Positions 42,924 through 52,886 of a stretch of 64,000 bases of DNA are shown here, piece after piece; positions within the stretch are counted from its first letter, which is position 1, and every line of letters begins with the position of its first letter. Made by a program: the position numbers and the translations under genes. Below the pieces are notes generated by a model. That model searched no databases. It was given only the letters and a program-made list of their open reading frames with translations, and was not told the origin of the DNA. Location of the stretch: contig CANJII010000013.1 of NCBI GenBank assembly GCA_947474435.1, positions 1-64,000 of the forward strand, in the 5' to 3' direction. Source of the stretch: Chitinophagaceae bacterium. Lineage in GTDB: Bacteria; Bacteroidota; Bacteroidia; Chitinophagales; UBA10324.

Positions 42924-43511
42924 TCACAATGCAATTTTCTTCTCTTCCATCAATCTGCGGATATTGATGAGTCCGTAGCGCATTCTTCCCAAGGCAGTAT
43001 TGATGCTGACTCCGGTAAGTTCTGCAATTTCCTTAAAACTTAAATCTGCATAATGACGAAGTACTATCACTTCTTTTTGTTCTTCAGGAAGCATATCCAC
43101 TAATTTACGAACACGCACATAAGCCTCTTTGCGAACGATTGCGTCCTGCGCGTTGTCACCTTCAAATTTTATATACTTGAAAATATCTGTTCCGTCAGCA
43201 GTAGTGACTTTAACTTTCGGAGTTCGTTTTACTTTCCGGTAATAATCAATACACAGATTATTCGCAATGCGCAACACCCACGGAAGAAATTTTCCTTCCT
43301 CGTGATACTGTCCTTGTCGCAGTTTGTCCACTACTTTAATAAAAGTCTCCTGAAATAAATCTTCAGCGATATACCTGTCGCGCACAAACATGTAAATGGC
43401 GGAAAACACCCGCTGCTTGTGCATTTGAACGAGCGTTGTCAAAGCCTGTTCATTGCCACGCTGGTAAGCTTTTACCAGTTCCTGGTCATTAATGGTTTGG
43501 TTGGTTTGCAT
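42924..43511 (-). CDS. ECF-type RNA polymerase sigma factor
   Basis: 195 aa sigma-70 family protein with regions 2 and 4 only, as in ECF sigma factors. Region 2 includes 'MFVRDRYIAEDLFQETFIKV' and the -10 recognition segment 'LPWVLRIANNLCIDYYRKVKR'. Region 4 has 'LPEEQKEVIVLRHYADLSFKEIAELTGVSINTALGRMRYGLINIRRLM' style helix-turn-helix, here seen in pieces. A small helical protein follows on the same strand after about 280 bp containing a hairpin element. uvrA is transcribed divergently. The stimulus is unknown. Confidence 0.93.
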   Translation of the reverse strand: MQTNQTINDQELVKAYQRGNEQALTTLVQMHKQRVFSAIYMFVRDRYIAEDLFQETFIKVVDKLRQGQYHEEGKFLPWVLRIANNLCIDYYRKVKRTPKVKVTTADGTDIFKYIKFEGDNAQDAIVRKEAYVRVRKLVDMLPEEQKEVIVLRHYADLSFKEIAELTGVSINTALGRMRYGLINIRRLMEEKKIAL

Positions 43512-43702
43512 AATTCTACAGATTTAATTAAACGATTGGTTAAATGAATTGTAGAATTCAAGCCATAAATTGGAAGCAGGGGTTTAATGATAACAACGAT
43601 TAGTAATGTAGAACTTAACTTATAAAACTTCTTGAATTTGAGTGTAGAAGTGTTTCGTTGCTGTGTGAGTTTATCTTTTATTTGCTCCTTATTACGAGAG
43701 CG

Positions 43703-46576
43703 ATGGAAAAAATGTTGAGCCAAATATCAAATAAAAAATCGAATGACCAAATTAAATTTAAAAAGGATGAGAAAAACATACTCATCAAAGGTGCCCGCGT
43801 TCACAATTTAAAGAATGTAGATTTAGAAATAGGTCGCAATAAATTAGTGGTTATTACAGGGGTGAGCGGCTCCGGAAAATCATCGCTCGCCATTGACACT
43901 TTGTTTGCCGAGGGGCAGCGCCGTTATGTTGAAAGTTTATCTGCTTATGCGAGGCAATTTTTAGTGCGTATGAATAAACCTGATGTTGATTACATCAAAG
44001 GTTTATGTCCTGCCATTGCAATAGAGCAGAAAGTTTCTACACGCAGTTCGCGTTCCACTGTAGGGTCACTTACTGAAATTTATGATTATCTGCGCTTGCT
44101 GTATGCGCGCATCGGAAAAACAATTTCTCCGGTTTCAGGAAAGGAAGTGCAGAAACATGAAGTGAGTGATGTGGTTGATTATATAAAAACACTGAAAGAA
44201 GAAACCACAATATTTATACTTTCTCCATTGGTGATGCTCAAGAAAACAGCAGAAGAAAAAAAATTAAAGACTGTAGCAAAAAGAGGATTGAAAGATGAAT
44301 TGAATGTGTTGATGCAGAAAGGTTTTGCACGGATTATTTCAGAAAAAAAAGTTTACAAGATTGAAGAATTATTAGCTGATGAAGAACAATTAAAAAACCT
44401 GAAGTCGAATGTTTTTCAATTGGTGGTTGACAGAATTGTATGGAAGAAAGACGATGAAGATTTATTGTCGCGCGTATCTGATTCAATAAGTGTTGCTTTT
44501 TTTGAAGGGCATGGTGAGTGTTTTATTCTTCACAATGAAATAGGAAAACAATTCAGCAACAAGTTTGAGCTGGATGGAATTTTATTTGAAGAACCCACTC
44601 CTCATTTATTCAGCTTCAATAATCCGTATGGTGCGTGTCGCAAGTGCGAAGGATTCGGAAGCGTGATTGGAGTGGATGAAAATTTAGTGATACCCGATAA
44701 AAACCGTTCGGTGTATGAAGGAGCAATAGCTCCCTGGAAAGGCGAGAAAATGGGTGAATGGTTAACACTGTTAATTAAGAGCGCACACAAATTTGATTTC
44801 CCCGTTCATCGTTCATTTCGCGAACTGACAGCTGCTGAAAAAAAATTATTGTGGACCGGCAATAAATATTTTCATGGACTTACTGAGTTTTTTAAAGAGT
44901 TGGAAAAACAGAGTTATAAAATTCAGTATCGCGTTATGCTTTCGCGCTATCGTGGAAAAACTACTTGTCCTGAATGTCATGGCGGTAGAGTTCGCATTGA
45001 ATCGTCATATGTAAAAGTGGGTGGAATGTCCATTGGAGAAATGGTGCTGATGCCGGTGAAAGAATTGCAGAAATTTTTTCTCGCGTTAAAACTTTCCGCA
45101 TATGAAATTGAAGTTTCAAAAAGATTGCTGATTGAAATAAATAATCGGTTGCAATTTATGATGGAAGTTGGGTTGGGCTATTTAACACTTAACCGGATTT
45201 CATCCACACTTTCAGGAGGAGAAACGCAGCGCATTAATCTCACGCGAACACTTGGTAGCAATCTCACCAGCTCACTTTATATATTGGATGAACCGAGTAT
45301 TGGATTGCATCCGAAAGACACAGGGCAATTAATAAAAGTGTTGCACAAGCTCCGCGATTTAGGAAATACAGTTTTGGTGGTTGAACACGAAGAAGAAATT
45401 ATGAATCACGCCGACCAGATTATTGATATGGGTCCGCTTGCCGGCGCACAAGGTGGTGAAGTAGTTTTCAGCGGAACATTCAAAGAAATTCTGAAAGACA
45501 AAAATTCACTCACCGGAAAATATTTAACCGGATTTGAAAAAATTTCTGTTCCAACAACAAGAAGAAATTGGACCAATAAAATTGAGTTCAATGGTTGCGC
45601 CCAAAACAATCTGCAAAACATAAACATCACGCTTCCATTGAATGTTATGACTGTTGTAACCGGTGTGAGCGGTTCAGGAAAAACAACTTTAGTAAAACAA
45701 ATTATGTTTCCAGCACTCTCGCGTTTGTGTGGAAATTTCGGCGACAAGCCCGGCGAGTTTTATGAAATGAAGGGAGATATGAATTTGCTCACGCAGGTTG
45801 AAATGGTGGACCAGAATCCGATTGGTAAATCATCGCGCAGCAATCCTGTAACTTACATTAAAGCGTATGATTTGATTCGTGAATTGTATGCGAAGCAGCG
45901 AGGTTCCCAGTTAAAAGGATTTCAACCAAAACATTTTTCTTTTAATGTGGATGGAGGAAGATGTGATAATTGTAAGGGCGAAGGAGAAATTGTGGTGGAG
46001 ATGCAGTTCCTCAGCGATGTGCACTTGTTGTGTGAAGTTTGTAAAGGAAAACGATTTAAAGACGAAGTGCTGGAAGTAAATTATAAAGACAAAAACATTT
46101 CTGATATTCTTGACCTCACCGTTGACGAAGCAATCGATTTTTTTATTGATGAAAAAAATCTTCACGAAGCTATTCTTCCGCTTGCACAGGTTGGCTTGGG
46201 TTATGTGAAACTCGGTCAATCATCCAGCACATTATCGGGTGGTGAAGCGCAGCGCGTGAAGCTTGCATCGTTTCTCGGAAAAGGAAGTTCGCAAAATCCG
46301 GTGCTGTTTATTTTTGATGAACCAACAACCGGTTTGCACTTTCACGATATCAGCAAACTGTTGCTTTCGTTCAATGCACTCATCGAACAAGGACACTCTG
46401 TACTCATCATCGAGCACAATATGGAAGTGATAAAATGTGCCGACTACATCATTGACCTCGGTCCCGATGGTGGTGATGAAGGAGGACAACTTTTATTTCA
46501 GGGAACACCGGAAGAAATGATTGCGACCTGCAATTCGCATACTGCGAATTATTTGAAGGGGAAATTGAATAATTGA
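43703..46576 (+). CDS. uvrA: Excinuclease ABC subunit A
   Basis: About 957 aa starting at the ATG 43703 (MEKMLSQISNKKS), since the preceding residues of the track ORF are not family-like. It is the DNA-damage sensing ATPase of nucleotide excision repair. Two ABC modules are complete: Walker A 'ITGVSGSGKSSLAIDTLF' and 'VTGVSGSGKTTLVKQIM', signatures 'STLSGGETQRINL' and 'STLSGGEAQRVKL', and Walker B 'LYILDEPSIGLHP' and 'LFIFDEPTTGLHF'. Zinc-binding Cys pairs appear at 'CRKCEGFG', 'CPECHGG', 'CDNCKGEGE' and 'CEVCKGKRF'. No uvrB or uvrC is adjacent. Divergent from the sigma gene. Confidence 0.97.
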   Translation: MEKMLSQISNKKSNDQIKFKKDEKNILIKGARVHNLKNVDLEIGRNKLVVITGVSGSGKSSLAIDTLFAEGQRRYVESLSAYARQFLVRMNKPDVDYIKGLCPAIAIEQKVSTRSSRSTVGSLTEIYDYLRLLYARIGKTISPVSGKEVQKHEVSDVVDYIKTLKEETTIFILSPLVMLKKTAEEKKLKTVAKRGLKDELNVLMQKGFARIISEKKVYKIEELLADEEQLKNLKSNVFQLVVDRIVWKKDDEDLLSRVSDSISVAFFEGHGECFILHNEIGKQFSNKFELDGILFEEPTPHLFSFNNPYGACRKCEGFGSVIGVDENLVIPDKNRSVYEGAIAPWKGEKMGEWLTLLIKSAHKFDFPVHRSFRELTAAEKKLLWTGNKYFHGLTEFFKELEKQSYKIQYRVMLSRYRGKTTCPECHGGRVRIESSYVKVGGMSIGEMVLMPVKELQKFFLALKLSAYEIEVSKRLLIEINNRLQFMMEVGLGYLTLNRISSTLSGGETQRINLTRTLGSNLTSSLYILDEPSIGLHPKDTGQLIKVLHKLRDLGNTVLVVEHEEEIMNHADQIIDMGPLAGAQGGEVVFSGTFKEILKDKNSLTGKYLTGFEKISVPTTRRNWTNKIEFNGCAQNNLQNINITLPLNVMTVVTGVSGSGKTTLVKQIMFPALSRLCGNFGDKPGEFYEMKGDMNLLTQVEMVDQNPIGKSSRSNPVTYIKAYDLIRELYAKQRGSQLKGFQPKHFSFNVDGGRCDNCKGEGEIVVEMQFLSDVHLLCEVCKGKRFKDEVLEVNYKDKNISDILDLTVDEAIDFFIDEKNLHEAILPLAQVGLGYVKLGQSSSTLSGGEAQRVKLASFLGKGSSQNPVLFIFDEPTTGLHFHDISKLLLSFNALIEQGHSVLIIEHNMEVIKCADYIIDLGPDGGDEGGQLLFQGTPEEMIATCNSHTANYLKGKLNN

Positions 46577-46583
46577 TTTGAAG

Positions 46584-47078
46584 ATGAAATACTTTTTTCT
46601 ACTTGTAATATTTTTCTCTTCAGTTTGTGACGCACAGAAAAATAATTCAAAGAATGATTTGAGTGATTCTTTTGAAGATGCAATGGCTCAGAGATATATA
46701 GTTATTGCCGGCGCTTCTGCAGATTTTCATGTCCTTGATAATCTTTCAAAAGAGATTAGTAAAAAAACAGAAATCGAATATTCAAACTATTTAGTTTACG
46801 ATTCAAAAAGAGGAATGATAGAATCCGATAGTTCTGATGATGAAATTTATGCAGGATATTATTTTCCAAGAAGAGACGATACAAGCAGAATAAGTGTTGA
46901 GATGATGTGGTATTATTCTTCTGGCAACATGCAGAATACTAACACAACTAAAATGATAATTGTTACAGGAGTTTTTGATACTAAAAAATCTGCTTTGCTT
47001 CAACTGAAATCAGTACAGAAAGTTGTTCAGGATGCATATATAAAAAAGATGAATATGTATATGGGATGTATGCATTAA
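46584..47078 (+). CDS. Small exported protein with SPOR-like halves, unknown
   Basis: About 164 aa. The ATG at 46584 (MKYFFLLVIFFSSVCDAQ) gives a clean signal peptide; the track start is a TTG. The mature protein has two related stretches, 'RYIVIAGASADFHVLDNLSKEI' and 'KMIIVTGVFDTKKSALLQLKSV', each a beta strand followed by a helix, somewhat like the repeat within a SPOR peptidoglycan-binding fold. The likeness is only by pattern. Cysteine occurs once after the signal region. It is 7 bp downstream of uvrA on the same strand, though a functional link is not implied. Confidence 0.6.
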   Translation: MKYFFLLVIFFSSVCDAQKNNSKNDLSDSFEDAMAQRYIVIAGASADFHVLDNLSKEISKKTEIEYSNYLVYDSKRGMIESDSSDDEIYAGYYFPRRDDTSRISVEMMWYYSSGNMQNTNTTKMIIVTGVFDTKKSALLQLKSVQKVVQDAYIKKMNMYMGCMH

Positions 47079-47225
47079 ATTTTTATTGCCTCACTCCCGT
47101 TCCAACACAAGTGAAATTATTGTGGCTGAATGCAATTCTGATTTTGAATTTTGAATTATTTAATAATCGCATTTGCAAAGAATTAATAAATTTTTGTTTT
47201 GCCGCCAATGAAAAGAAAATAAAAA

Positions 47226-47248
47226 AGCCCCTTCAAAATGAAGAGGCT
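47226..47248. terminator. Bidirectional terminator between the SPOR-like gene and the T9SS gene
   Basis: AGCC-C-CTTC pairs with GAAG-A-GGCT (47226-47234, 47240-47248) around AAAAT, with one internal mismatch. A run of six A precedes it (T-run for the minus strand) and T-rich sequence follows it, between convergent genes. Confidence 0.8.
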
Positions 47249-47271
47249 ATGAATTCTTTTATTAAATAAAA

Positions 47272-47934
47272 CTAATCTGCCAGAATTTTGAAAACAGCTT
47301 TCTTCCCATCGGACATTTGTATTTCTAATAAATAAATGCCGGTTGAAATATTATTTAACTGGAATTGTTTTTTATCACCGATGTATTTTTCAATCATTCT
47401 TCCACTTAAATCAAAAACAGCAGACTCTGAAATTGCAATTTTTGTGTGATTGATTATTTGAAAATGATTAGTTGAAATTTTTCCAATTAATAATTGCGTT
47501 TTCAACTCAGGATCAGATACACCGTCTGCAGCATTTATTTTAATCGGGTTTAAAATGGAATCGCCGGGTATTCCATTCACAACAGGCCAGATAACAACAA
47601 CATTATCTCCAACAGTAAAGAGTACTTGGTCAAGTGATAATTGATTGCCGGGAAAAGAAAAAGGTTCGCCGGGTAAAAAAGTCATCGGGGTTGACATTAA
47701 TTGATCGGGTAAATCATTTCCATAATTTATTTCTCGTGCTCTTACCTGAATTTGAGCAGTTATGGTATCCGTCAAACTAATATTTTGAATGGTAAACGGA
47801 AAAAGCACTGTTGAATTTAAATTTGCTGTATCAACCAATGAAACATTGGTGAGTATAATATCAGATGACTGAGCAAACATTTTTTCTGTGTTTGCAAACA
47901 TTAAAATCAGCGAGGCAAGTAAAATTTTTTTCAT
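47272..47934 (-). CDS. Small T9SS type A secreted protein, unknown
   Basis: 220 aa. The signal peptide is MKKILLASLILMFANTEKMFAQ. The mature part (about 23-140) is a single beta-rich unit, with 'ILTNVSLVDTANLNSTVLF' and 'ITAQIQVRAREINYGN', that resembles an Ig or CARDB-like fold used for adhesion. It ends in a degenerate sorting tail: no clear YPNP box, but 'SAVFDLSGRMIEKYIGDKK', 'ISTGIYLLEIQMSDGKKAVFKIL' fit the family. No enzyme motif seen. Convergent with the exported SPOR-like gene, sharing the terminator, and divergent from the next gene. Confidence 0.75.
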   Translation of the reverse strand: MKKILLASLILMFANTEKMFAQSSDIILTNVSLVDTANLNSTVLFPFTIQNISLTDTITAQIQVRAREINYGNDLPDQLMSTPMTFLPGEPFSFPGNQLSLDQVLFTVGDNVVVIWPVVNGIPGDSILNPIKINAADGVSDPELKTQLLIGKISTNHFQIINHTKIAISESAVFDLSGRMIEKYIGDKKQFQLNNISTGIYLLEIQMSDGKKAVFKILAD

Positions 47935-48026
47935 GGTGTTAATTTAATTGTTCAAAGTTAAATGTATTAAATGTTTTGCAATTTCAGAAAATATCTATTT
48001 CTTACCCCTTCATAAAATTTTAACAA

Positions 48027-49487
48027 ATGGATATTTTGAATCAGGTAATTGGCCGGATGAATAAAGAAGACATTCGACATTACAAATTGTATGCATCACG
48101 AATGGAATACAGCCATGACAGAAAAGACATTGCACTCTTTGATCACATTCGTGAAATCGGCGAAGGCTATACTGAAGCTGAAGCGATAAAAAAGTTTTAC
48201 CCCCCATATAACCGCAATGCATATTACCGACTCAAGCACCGACTGTTGCAGGTACTCAATAAATCCTTACTGCTTCAATATGTAGAAAGCCAGGACGAAA
48301 TATTTATTCATGCCTTGTTTGGTTTATACAAACATCAGTTCAATCAAAACAATTTCAGTGTTGCACGCTACTATTTAAAGAAAGCAGAGAGCAAAGCAAT
48401 AGGTATCGAATATTTTGAAATGCTTGATATTATTTATTCAGAATACATTCGGCTTTCCAATACTCTTGTAAATATTAACCCTGAAGATTACATTGAGAAA
48501 AGACAGAAGAATTATGAGAAACTCAGTAAACTTCGCGAAATAGATCAGGTGCTGGCAGCCATAAATTATCGAATAAAACTTTCTCAAAACTTTTCGTCTG
48601 ACACAATTCTTATCAAACTACTGGAAAAAACATTGAAAGAATTTTCATTGGATAAAGAATTATCTAAGAGCGCACAGTTTCAATTCAGAATGATTAATGC
48701 AGTAAGCAGAACACTGCTTCAAAAACACGAGTATAAAACACTGGAGAAATATTTATTGAATGCATATAAAAATTTTCAGAAGAAGAGAATGTTTAATAAG
48801 AGCACTCATGAAAACAAATTAGAGATGCTGACTTTTATAGTAAATACACTTTTCAAAAATAAAAAATACAAAGAGTCATTGGTGTGGAGCGAGAAATTGC
48901 GCACCGGCATGGAAGAACACAACCGACTGCTCTTCAATAAATATTTAGTGTTTTATTACAATGCACTAACTATAAATTATTCAGTAGTGAATCCCGACAA
49001 AGCAATTGAATTGCTGGAAGAATTAAAAGCCGGAACAGTATTAAAATCCATTCCGTTTTATGAAATTTTTGTTTATCTCAATCTGGCAATTTTTTACTTT
49101 GATAAAAAAAATTACGATAAAAGTATCCGACACATTATTAAAATGGGTTTGCTCGACTCTTATAAGAAAGCGGATAGCGGATTAAAACTTAAAATCGCTG
49201 TTTGCGAATTAATGATCCGGTATGAACTGAAAGAAATTGACACCATTAATTATCGGTTGGTTCAGATAAAAAATGATTTTAAAGATTTGTTGAAAGAAGA
49301 TAATTACCTGAGGGAGAAAAATATGCTAACCATGATTGAACTGCTTTCAAAATCTGCATCAAAAAACCAGGGTGAAAAACTAATTTCAATGATGAAGGAG
49401 TTTATACATAAAGACAAGGATGCTGATAACGATGTTATAAAATATGTTCCATGGCTGAAAAAAAATTTAGAAACGATAAAGGAATAA
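48027..49487 (+). CDS. Cytoplasmic all-helical protein of unknown function
   Basis: 486 aa, no signal peptide or membrane segment. The sequence is nearly all helical with a TPR-like rhythm ('FSVARYYLKKAESKAIG', 'YKESLVWSEKLRTG', 'DKAIELLEELKAG', 'YDKSIRHIIKMGL'). It opens with 'MDILNQVIGRMNKEDIRHYKL'. TPR-like scaffolds bind other proteins; no catalytic motif is visible. Not recognised as a named family. It begins about 90 bp after the divergent T9SS gene and is followed 50 bp later by a membrane-protein gene on the same strand. Confidence 0.65.
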   Translation: MDILNQVIGRMNKEDIRHYKLYASRMEYSHDRKDIALFDHIREIGEGYTEAEAIKKFYPPYNRNAYYRLKHRLLQVLNKSLLLQYVESQDEIFIHALFGLYKHQFNQNNFSVARYYLKKAESKAIGIEYFEMLDIIYSEYIRLSNTLVNINPEDYIEKRQKNYEKLSKLREIDQVLAAINYRIKLSQNFSSDTILIKLLEKTLKEFSLDKELSKSAQFQFRMINAVSRTLLQKHEYKTLEKYLLNAYKNFQKKRMFNKSTHENKLEMLTFIVNTLFKNKKYKESLVWSEKLRTGMEEHNRLLFNKYLVFYYNALTINYSVVNPDKAIELLEELKAGTVLKSIPFYEIFVYLNLAIFYFDKKNYDKSIRHIIKMGLLDSYKKADSGLKLKIAVCELMIRYELKEIDTINYRLVQIKNDFKDLLKEDNYLREKNMLTMIELLSKSASKNQGEKLISMMKEFIHKDKDADNDVIKYVPWLKKNLETIKE

Positions 49488-49537
49488 TTATTCAAAATGG
49501 AAATATTAACTAAATCACAATTTATATTTTAGCGCCA

Positions 49538-50620
49538 ATGAAATTTAAACTTTCTGTTGATCAAATAAATTACCTGAACATTGGATTAATGATTGTGGCT
49601 GCAGTCTTTGCATTCTACCGTCCATTCGAAACTTTTCTGTTTGCTTATGCTTTTTTCGGTCCCGCACATTACCTGACTGAAATAAGCTGGCTGCACGATC
49701 GGAATTATTTTACAAAAAGAAATTATGACTGGATTTTTTTACTTCTTGCCGGGATCATAATTACTCTGGCTAATTTTAACTTGATACCAAATTTACCAAA
49801 TGAAGCCAGCACCATACTGATTTTTGTTTCATTTATATCTGCGTTAATTTTTGTAACGATAAAAAATATTGTTTTACGAATTGTATTAATTGTTGCTTCA
49901 GCATTAAGCAGTAAATTATTTATCGGCTCAATAATTTTCAATTCTGTTTTCGGTGCATTTATGCCAACACTTATTCATGTGTTTGTTTTTACAGGTTTAT
50001 TTATTTTGGTGGGAGCTTTAAAAGGAAGAAGCCTTTCAGGAATTCTTTCATTGGGAGTTTTTATTATAGTCGCTATTAGTTTTTTCTATTTGCCGATCAG
50101 TAACGGAAATTATAAACCAACTGACTATGTGATGAACAGTTACGGGCATTTAAAAAACGATGGGTCATTCAGCGATGGATTCATAAGCTTAAATCATCAC
50201 ATTCTTTCTGTTTTTAACCTGCATGATTTTGGTAAACCAACTGTAAATTTTCAACAGTTTGTTGATGGGTTTAATAATTACCTGTTCCAAAACCCATTAT
50301 CGCTTTCGATCATGGCATTTATCGGTTTTGCTTATTTATATCATTATTTAAATTGGTTTTCAAAAACTTCGGTTATTCAATGGCATAATATTCCACGAAG
50401 CAGGTTTATTGGCATAATTGTTCTTTGGTTATTATCTATCGGGCTGTATTCAATTGATTATGCAATCGGCTTACAATGGTTATTTTTTCTCAGTTTCACT
50501 CATGTGTTATTAGAATTTCCATTGAACCAATTAACTTTTATAAATATCGGAAAGGAAATCAGCAGCATTTTCAAACAACAAAAATCAAATGCAACTAAGG
50601 TTCAGAATAAGTATGAATAA
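49538..50620 (+). CDS. Polytopic membrane protein of unknown function
   Basis: 360 aa with about nine or ten helices across the length. Conserved-looking polar positions lie near the start: 'YAFFGPAHYLTEISWLHDRNYF' and, in a later loop, 'SLNHHILSVFNLHDFG'. The His-rich ends of two helices could coordinate a metal, but no family is recognised. A near -7 box (TATATTTT) lies just upstream of the ATG. It precedes the M23 peptidase gene by 24 bp, so the two are probably co-transcribed. Confidence 0.65.
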   Translation: MKFKLSVDQINYLNIGLMIVAAVFAFYRPFETFLFAYAFFGPAHYLTEISWLHDRNYFTKRNYDWIFLLLAGIIITLANFNLIPNLPNEASTILIFVSFISALIFVTIKNIVLRIVLIVASALSSKLFIGSIIFNSVFGAFMPTLIHVFVFTGLFILVGALKGRSLSGILSLGVFIIVAISFFYLPISNGNYKPTDYVMNSYGHLKNDGSFSDGFISLNHHILSVFNLHDFGKPTVNFQQFVDGFNNYLFQNPLSLSIMAFIGFAYLYHYLNWFSKTSVIQWHNIPRSRFIGIIVLWLLSIGLYSIDYAIGLQWLFFLSFTHVLLEFPLNQLTFINIGKEISSIFKQQKSNATKVQNKYE

Positions 50621-50644
50621 AATTTATTTAACCATTATTTGCAG

Positions 50645-52375
50645 ATGATCTCCTCTTTTGCCATCAGAAGATTCTTTTTAATTATTCTTTTATCCTTTTT
50701 TTTTTCGTTCAATAAAACGCTTCCTCTGAATGATGAAAATATTTTTATCGCACCAATTGATATCAATCTTTATGTAGCCGGTGCGTTTGGAGAACCGCGC
50801 GGCGATCATTTTCACACAGGAATTGATTTCAGCACAAGAGGAAAAACCGGAATACCTGTTCACGCAATTGCTGATGGATATGTGAGTCGAATAAGGGTGC
50901 AGGCAGGTGGCTATGGTCATGCATTATACATCATGCATCCGAACGGATACATGAGTGTATATGGTCATCTGTCAAAATATGCTGATGCAATAGATAAGTA
51001 TGTGATTGAACAACAGTATGCGAAAAAATCGTTTGAGGTGGATTTGTATCCCGATAAAAATTTATTTACAGTGAAGCAAGGAAATGATATAGCATATTCC
51101 GGAAATACCGGAACATCAACTGCACCACATTTGCATTTCGAAATTCGTGATGCAAGTGGTGAATCATCTCCGCTCAATCCGCTCAAATGGATTCACATTG
51201 AAGATAATAAACCGCCTGTGATAAATGGGTTGATGATTTATCAGTTCAACTCAATTGAATGTTTAGCTGAAGAAAAATTATATACAGTTATAAAAAATGG
51301 AAATGAATATTCCATTGCATCAACCATCATTGTAAATAAATCGAAAACTGAAATCGGAGTTCGCTCAAAAGATTTTATGGATGCAAGCGATGCCGATGGC
51401 GACTTCGGCATTTATTCCATACACTCTTCAATGGATGGAAAAGAATTTTACAGTTTTAGTTTAGATAAACTCGATTTTTCAGAAGGTAGATATGCAAACG
51501 CACACATTGATTATGCTGAAAATAAAATGAAGGATATTCAGATTTACCGCAATTTTATTTTGCCAGGAAACAAAGCAGGTATCTATAACAATATTTTAAA
51601 CCGTGGAATTATAGAACTGACAGACACGCTGAAACACTCCATTGAAATCAGCGTGAAAGATTATGCCGGCAATATTTCATTGCTTAAATTCAAAATAAAA
51701 AAATCAGCTGTTGCAAATAAAATTAATGAAATTCCGTCCAAAGGATTTTTGAAATTGTTTAAGTGGAACGAAGAGAATTCATATTCAACCGACAGTTTAA
51801 AAATCACCTTGCCCACCGGAAATCTATATCAGGATTTATATTTTTCGTGCAAGAAAAAAACGCATGCGGCCGGAAAAATAAAATCGCCGACCTATTCAGT
51901 TGGTGATCCATACACTCCGATTCACAATGCATCTAACCTTTCTATTCTGCCCGCCAATATTCCGGAAAAACTAAAATCAAAAGCTGTCATCTGTTTCCAA
52001 AATCACAACGATAAGGTAACCGGTAAAACATCCACCTGGAATGGAAATTATCTTGAAACAAAAATTCGTGAGTTCGGAGATTTTTATGTTCTGCTTGATA
52101 CCATAAAGCCAGTTGTAACTCCACTTAATCTTCAAAACAATCAAACACTGACCACCGATAATATCCGAATGAAAATTTCAGATAACCTGAGTGGTATAAC
52201 AAAGTACAATGGATACATGGATGGTGAATGGATACTGATGGAGTATGATATTAAAAGCAGTGTGTTAAAGTGGAGCATGAATAAAAATCTGCCTGAAGGT
52301 GAACATATTTTTAAACTGGTTGTTGCCGATGAAGTCGGAAATACGAACACCACAATAATTAAATTCAAAATTTAA
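50645..52375 (+). CDS. M23 (LytM-type) metallopeptidase, exported
   Basis: About 576 aa starting at the ATG 50645, which gives a signal helix (FFLIILLSFFFSF). The peptidase domain (about 30-190) has the zinc ligands 'GDHFHTGIDFSTRGKTG' (HxxxD), 'HAIADGYVSRIRVQAGGYGHALYI' in the body, 'YGHLSKY' and 'TAPHLHFEIRDASG' (HxH). M23 enzymes cleave peptidoglycan peptides. The remaining 380 residues look like beta-sandwich domains ('DTIKPVVTPLNLQNN') and may position the enzyme or bind wall. Followed 5 bp later by bcp. Confidence 0.9.
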   Translation: MISSFAIRRFFLIILLSFFFSFNKTLPLNDENIFIAPIDINLYVAGAFGEPRGDHFHTGIDFSTRGKTGIPVHAIADGYVSRIRVQAGGYGHALYIMHPNGYMSVYGHLSKYADAIDKYVIEQQYAKKSFEVDLYPDKNLFTVKQGNDIAYSGNTGTSTAPHLHFEIRDASGESSPLNPLKWIHIEDNKPPVINGLMIYQFNSIECLAEEKLYTVIKNGNEYSIASTIIVNKSKTEIGVRSKDFMDASDADGDFGIYSIHSSMDGKEFYSFSLDKLDFSEGRYANAHIDYAENKMKDIQIYRNFILPGNKAGIYNNILNRGIIELTDTLKHSIEISVKDYAGNISLLKFKIKKSAVANKINEIPSKGFLKLFKWNEENSYSTDSLKITLPTGNLYQDLYFSCKKKTHAAGKIKSPTYSVGDPYTPIHNASNLSILPANIPEKLKSKAVICFQNHNDKVTGKTSTWNGNYLETKIREFGDFYVLLDTIKPVVTPLNLQNNQTLTTDNIRMKISDNLSGITKYNGYMDGEWILMEYDIKSSVLKWSMNKNLPEGEHIFKLVVADEVGNTNTTIIKFKI

Positions 52376-52380
52376 AATTC

Positions 52381-52842
52381 ATGTCATTAAGCATCGGTGA
52401 TAAAGCACCGGCCTTTTCAGGAATTGATCAGGACGGAAATAAAATTTCATTAAAAAATTTCAAAGGAAAAAAAGTGATCCTGTTTTTTTATCCGAAAGAT
52501 GATACCACCGGATGCACTGCAGAGGCTTGTAACCTGAATGATAACCGGAAAGCTTTAATGAAAAAAGGGTTTATAATTGCAGGCGTAAGTGCCGATGACA
52601 GTAAATCGCATAAAAAATTTGCCGATAAGTACGATCTTGATTTTTCGTTGATAGCTGATACAGAAAAAAAAATGATTGAGGATTACGGAGTGTGGGGCGA
52701 GAAAATGCTATACGGAAAAAAATACATGGGCATCATCAGAACCACTTTTGTAATTGACGAAAAAGGAAAAATTGAAAAAATATTTAATCAGGTTGATACT
52801 AAAAATCACACCGAACAAATTATGGAATCATACAAGCAATAA
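52381..52842 (+). CDS. bcp: Thioredoxin-dependent thiol peroxidase (Bcp/PrxQ)
   Basis: 153 aa cytoplasmic peroxiredoxin that reduces hydroperoxides with thioredoxin. The active region is 'LFFYPKDDTTGCTAEACNLND', with the peroxidatic Cys45 and a second Cys at 50, the spacing of PrxQ proteins that use an intra-subunit disulfide. Further family segments are 'IIAGVSADDSKSHKKFADKY' and 'RTTFVIDEKGKI'. It follows the M23 gene by 5 bp and is probably in the same transcript. Confidence 0.96.
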   Translation: MSLSIGDKAPAFSGIDQDGNKISLKNFKGKKVILFFYPKDDTTGCTAEACNLNDNRKALMKKGFIIAGVSADDSKSHKKFADKYDLDFSLIADTEKKMIEDYGVWGEKMLYGKKYMGIIRTTFVIDEKGKIEKIFNQVDTKNHTEQIMESYKQ

Positions 52843-52886
52843 TTAATAATTTTTTTATTCCCCATCCTAAAATCATTTTCCCCGAA

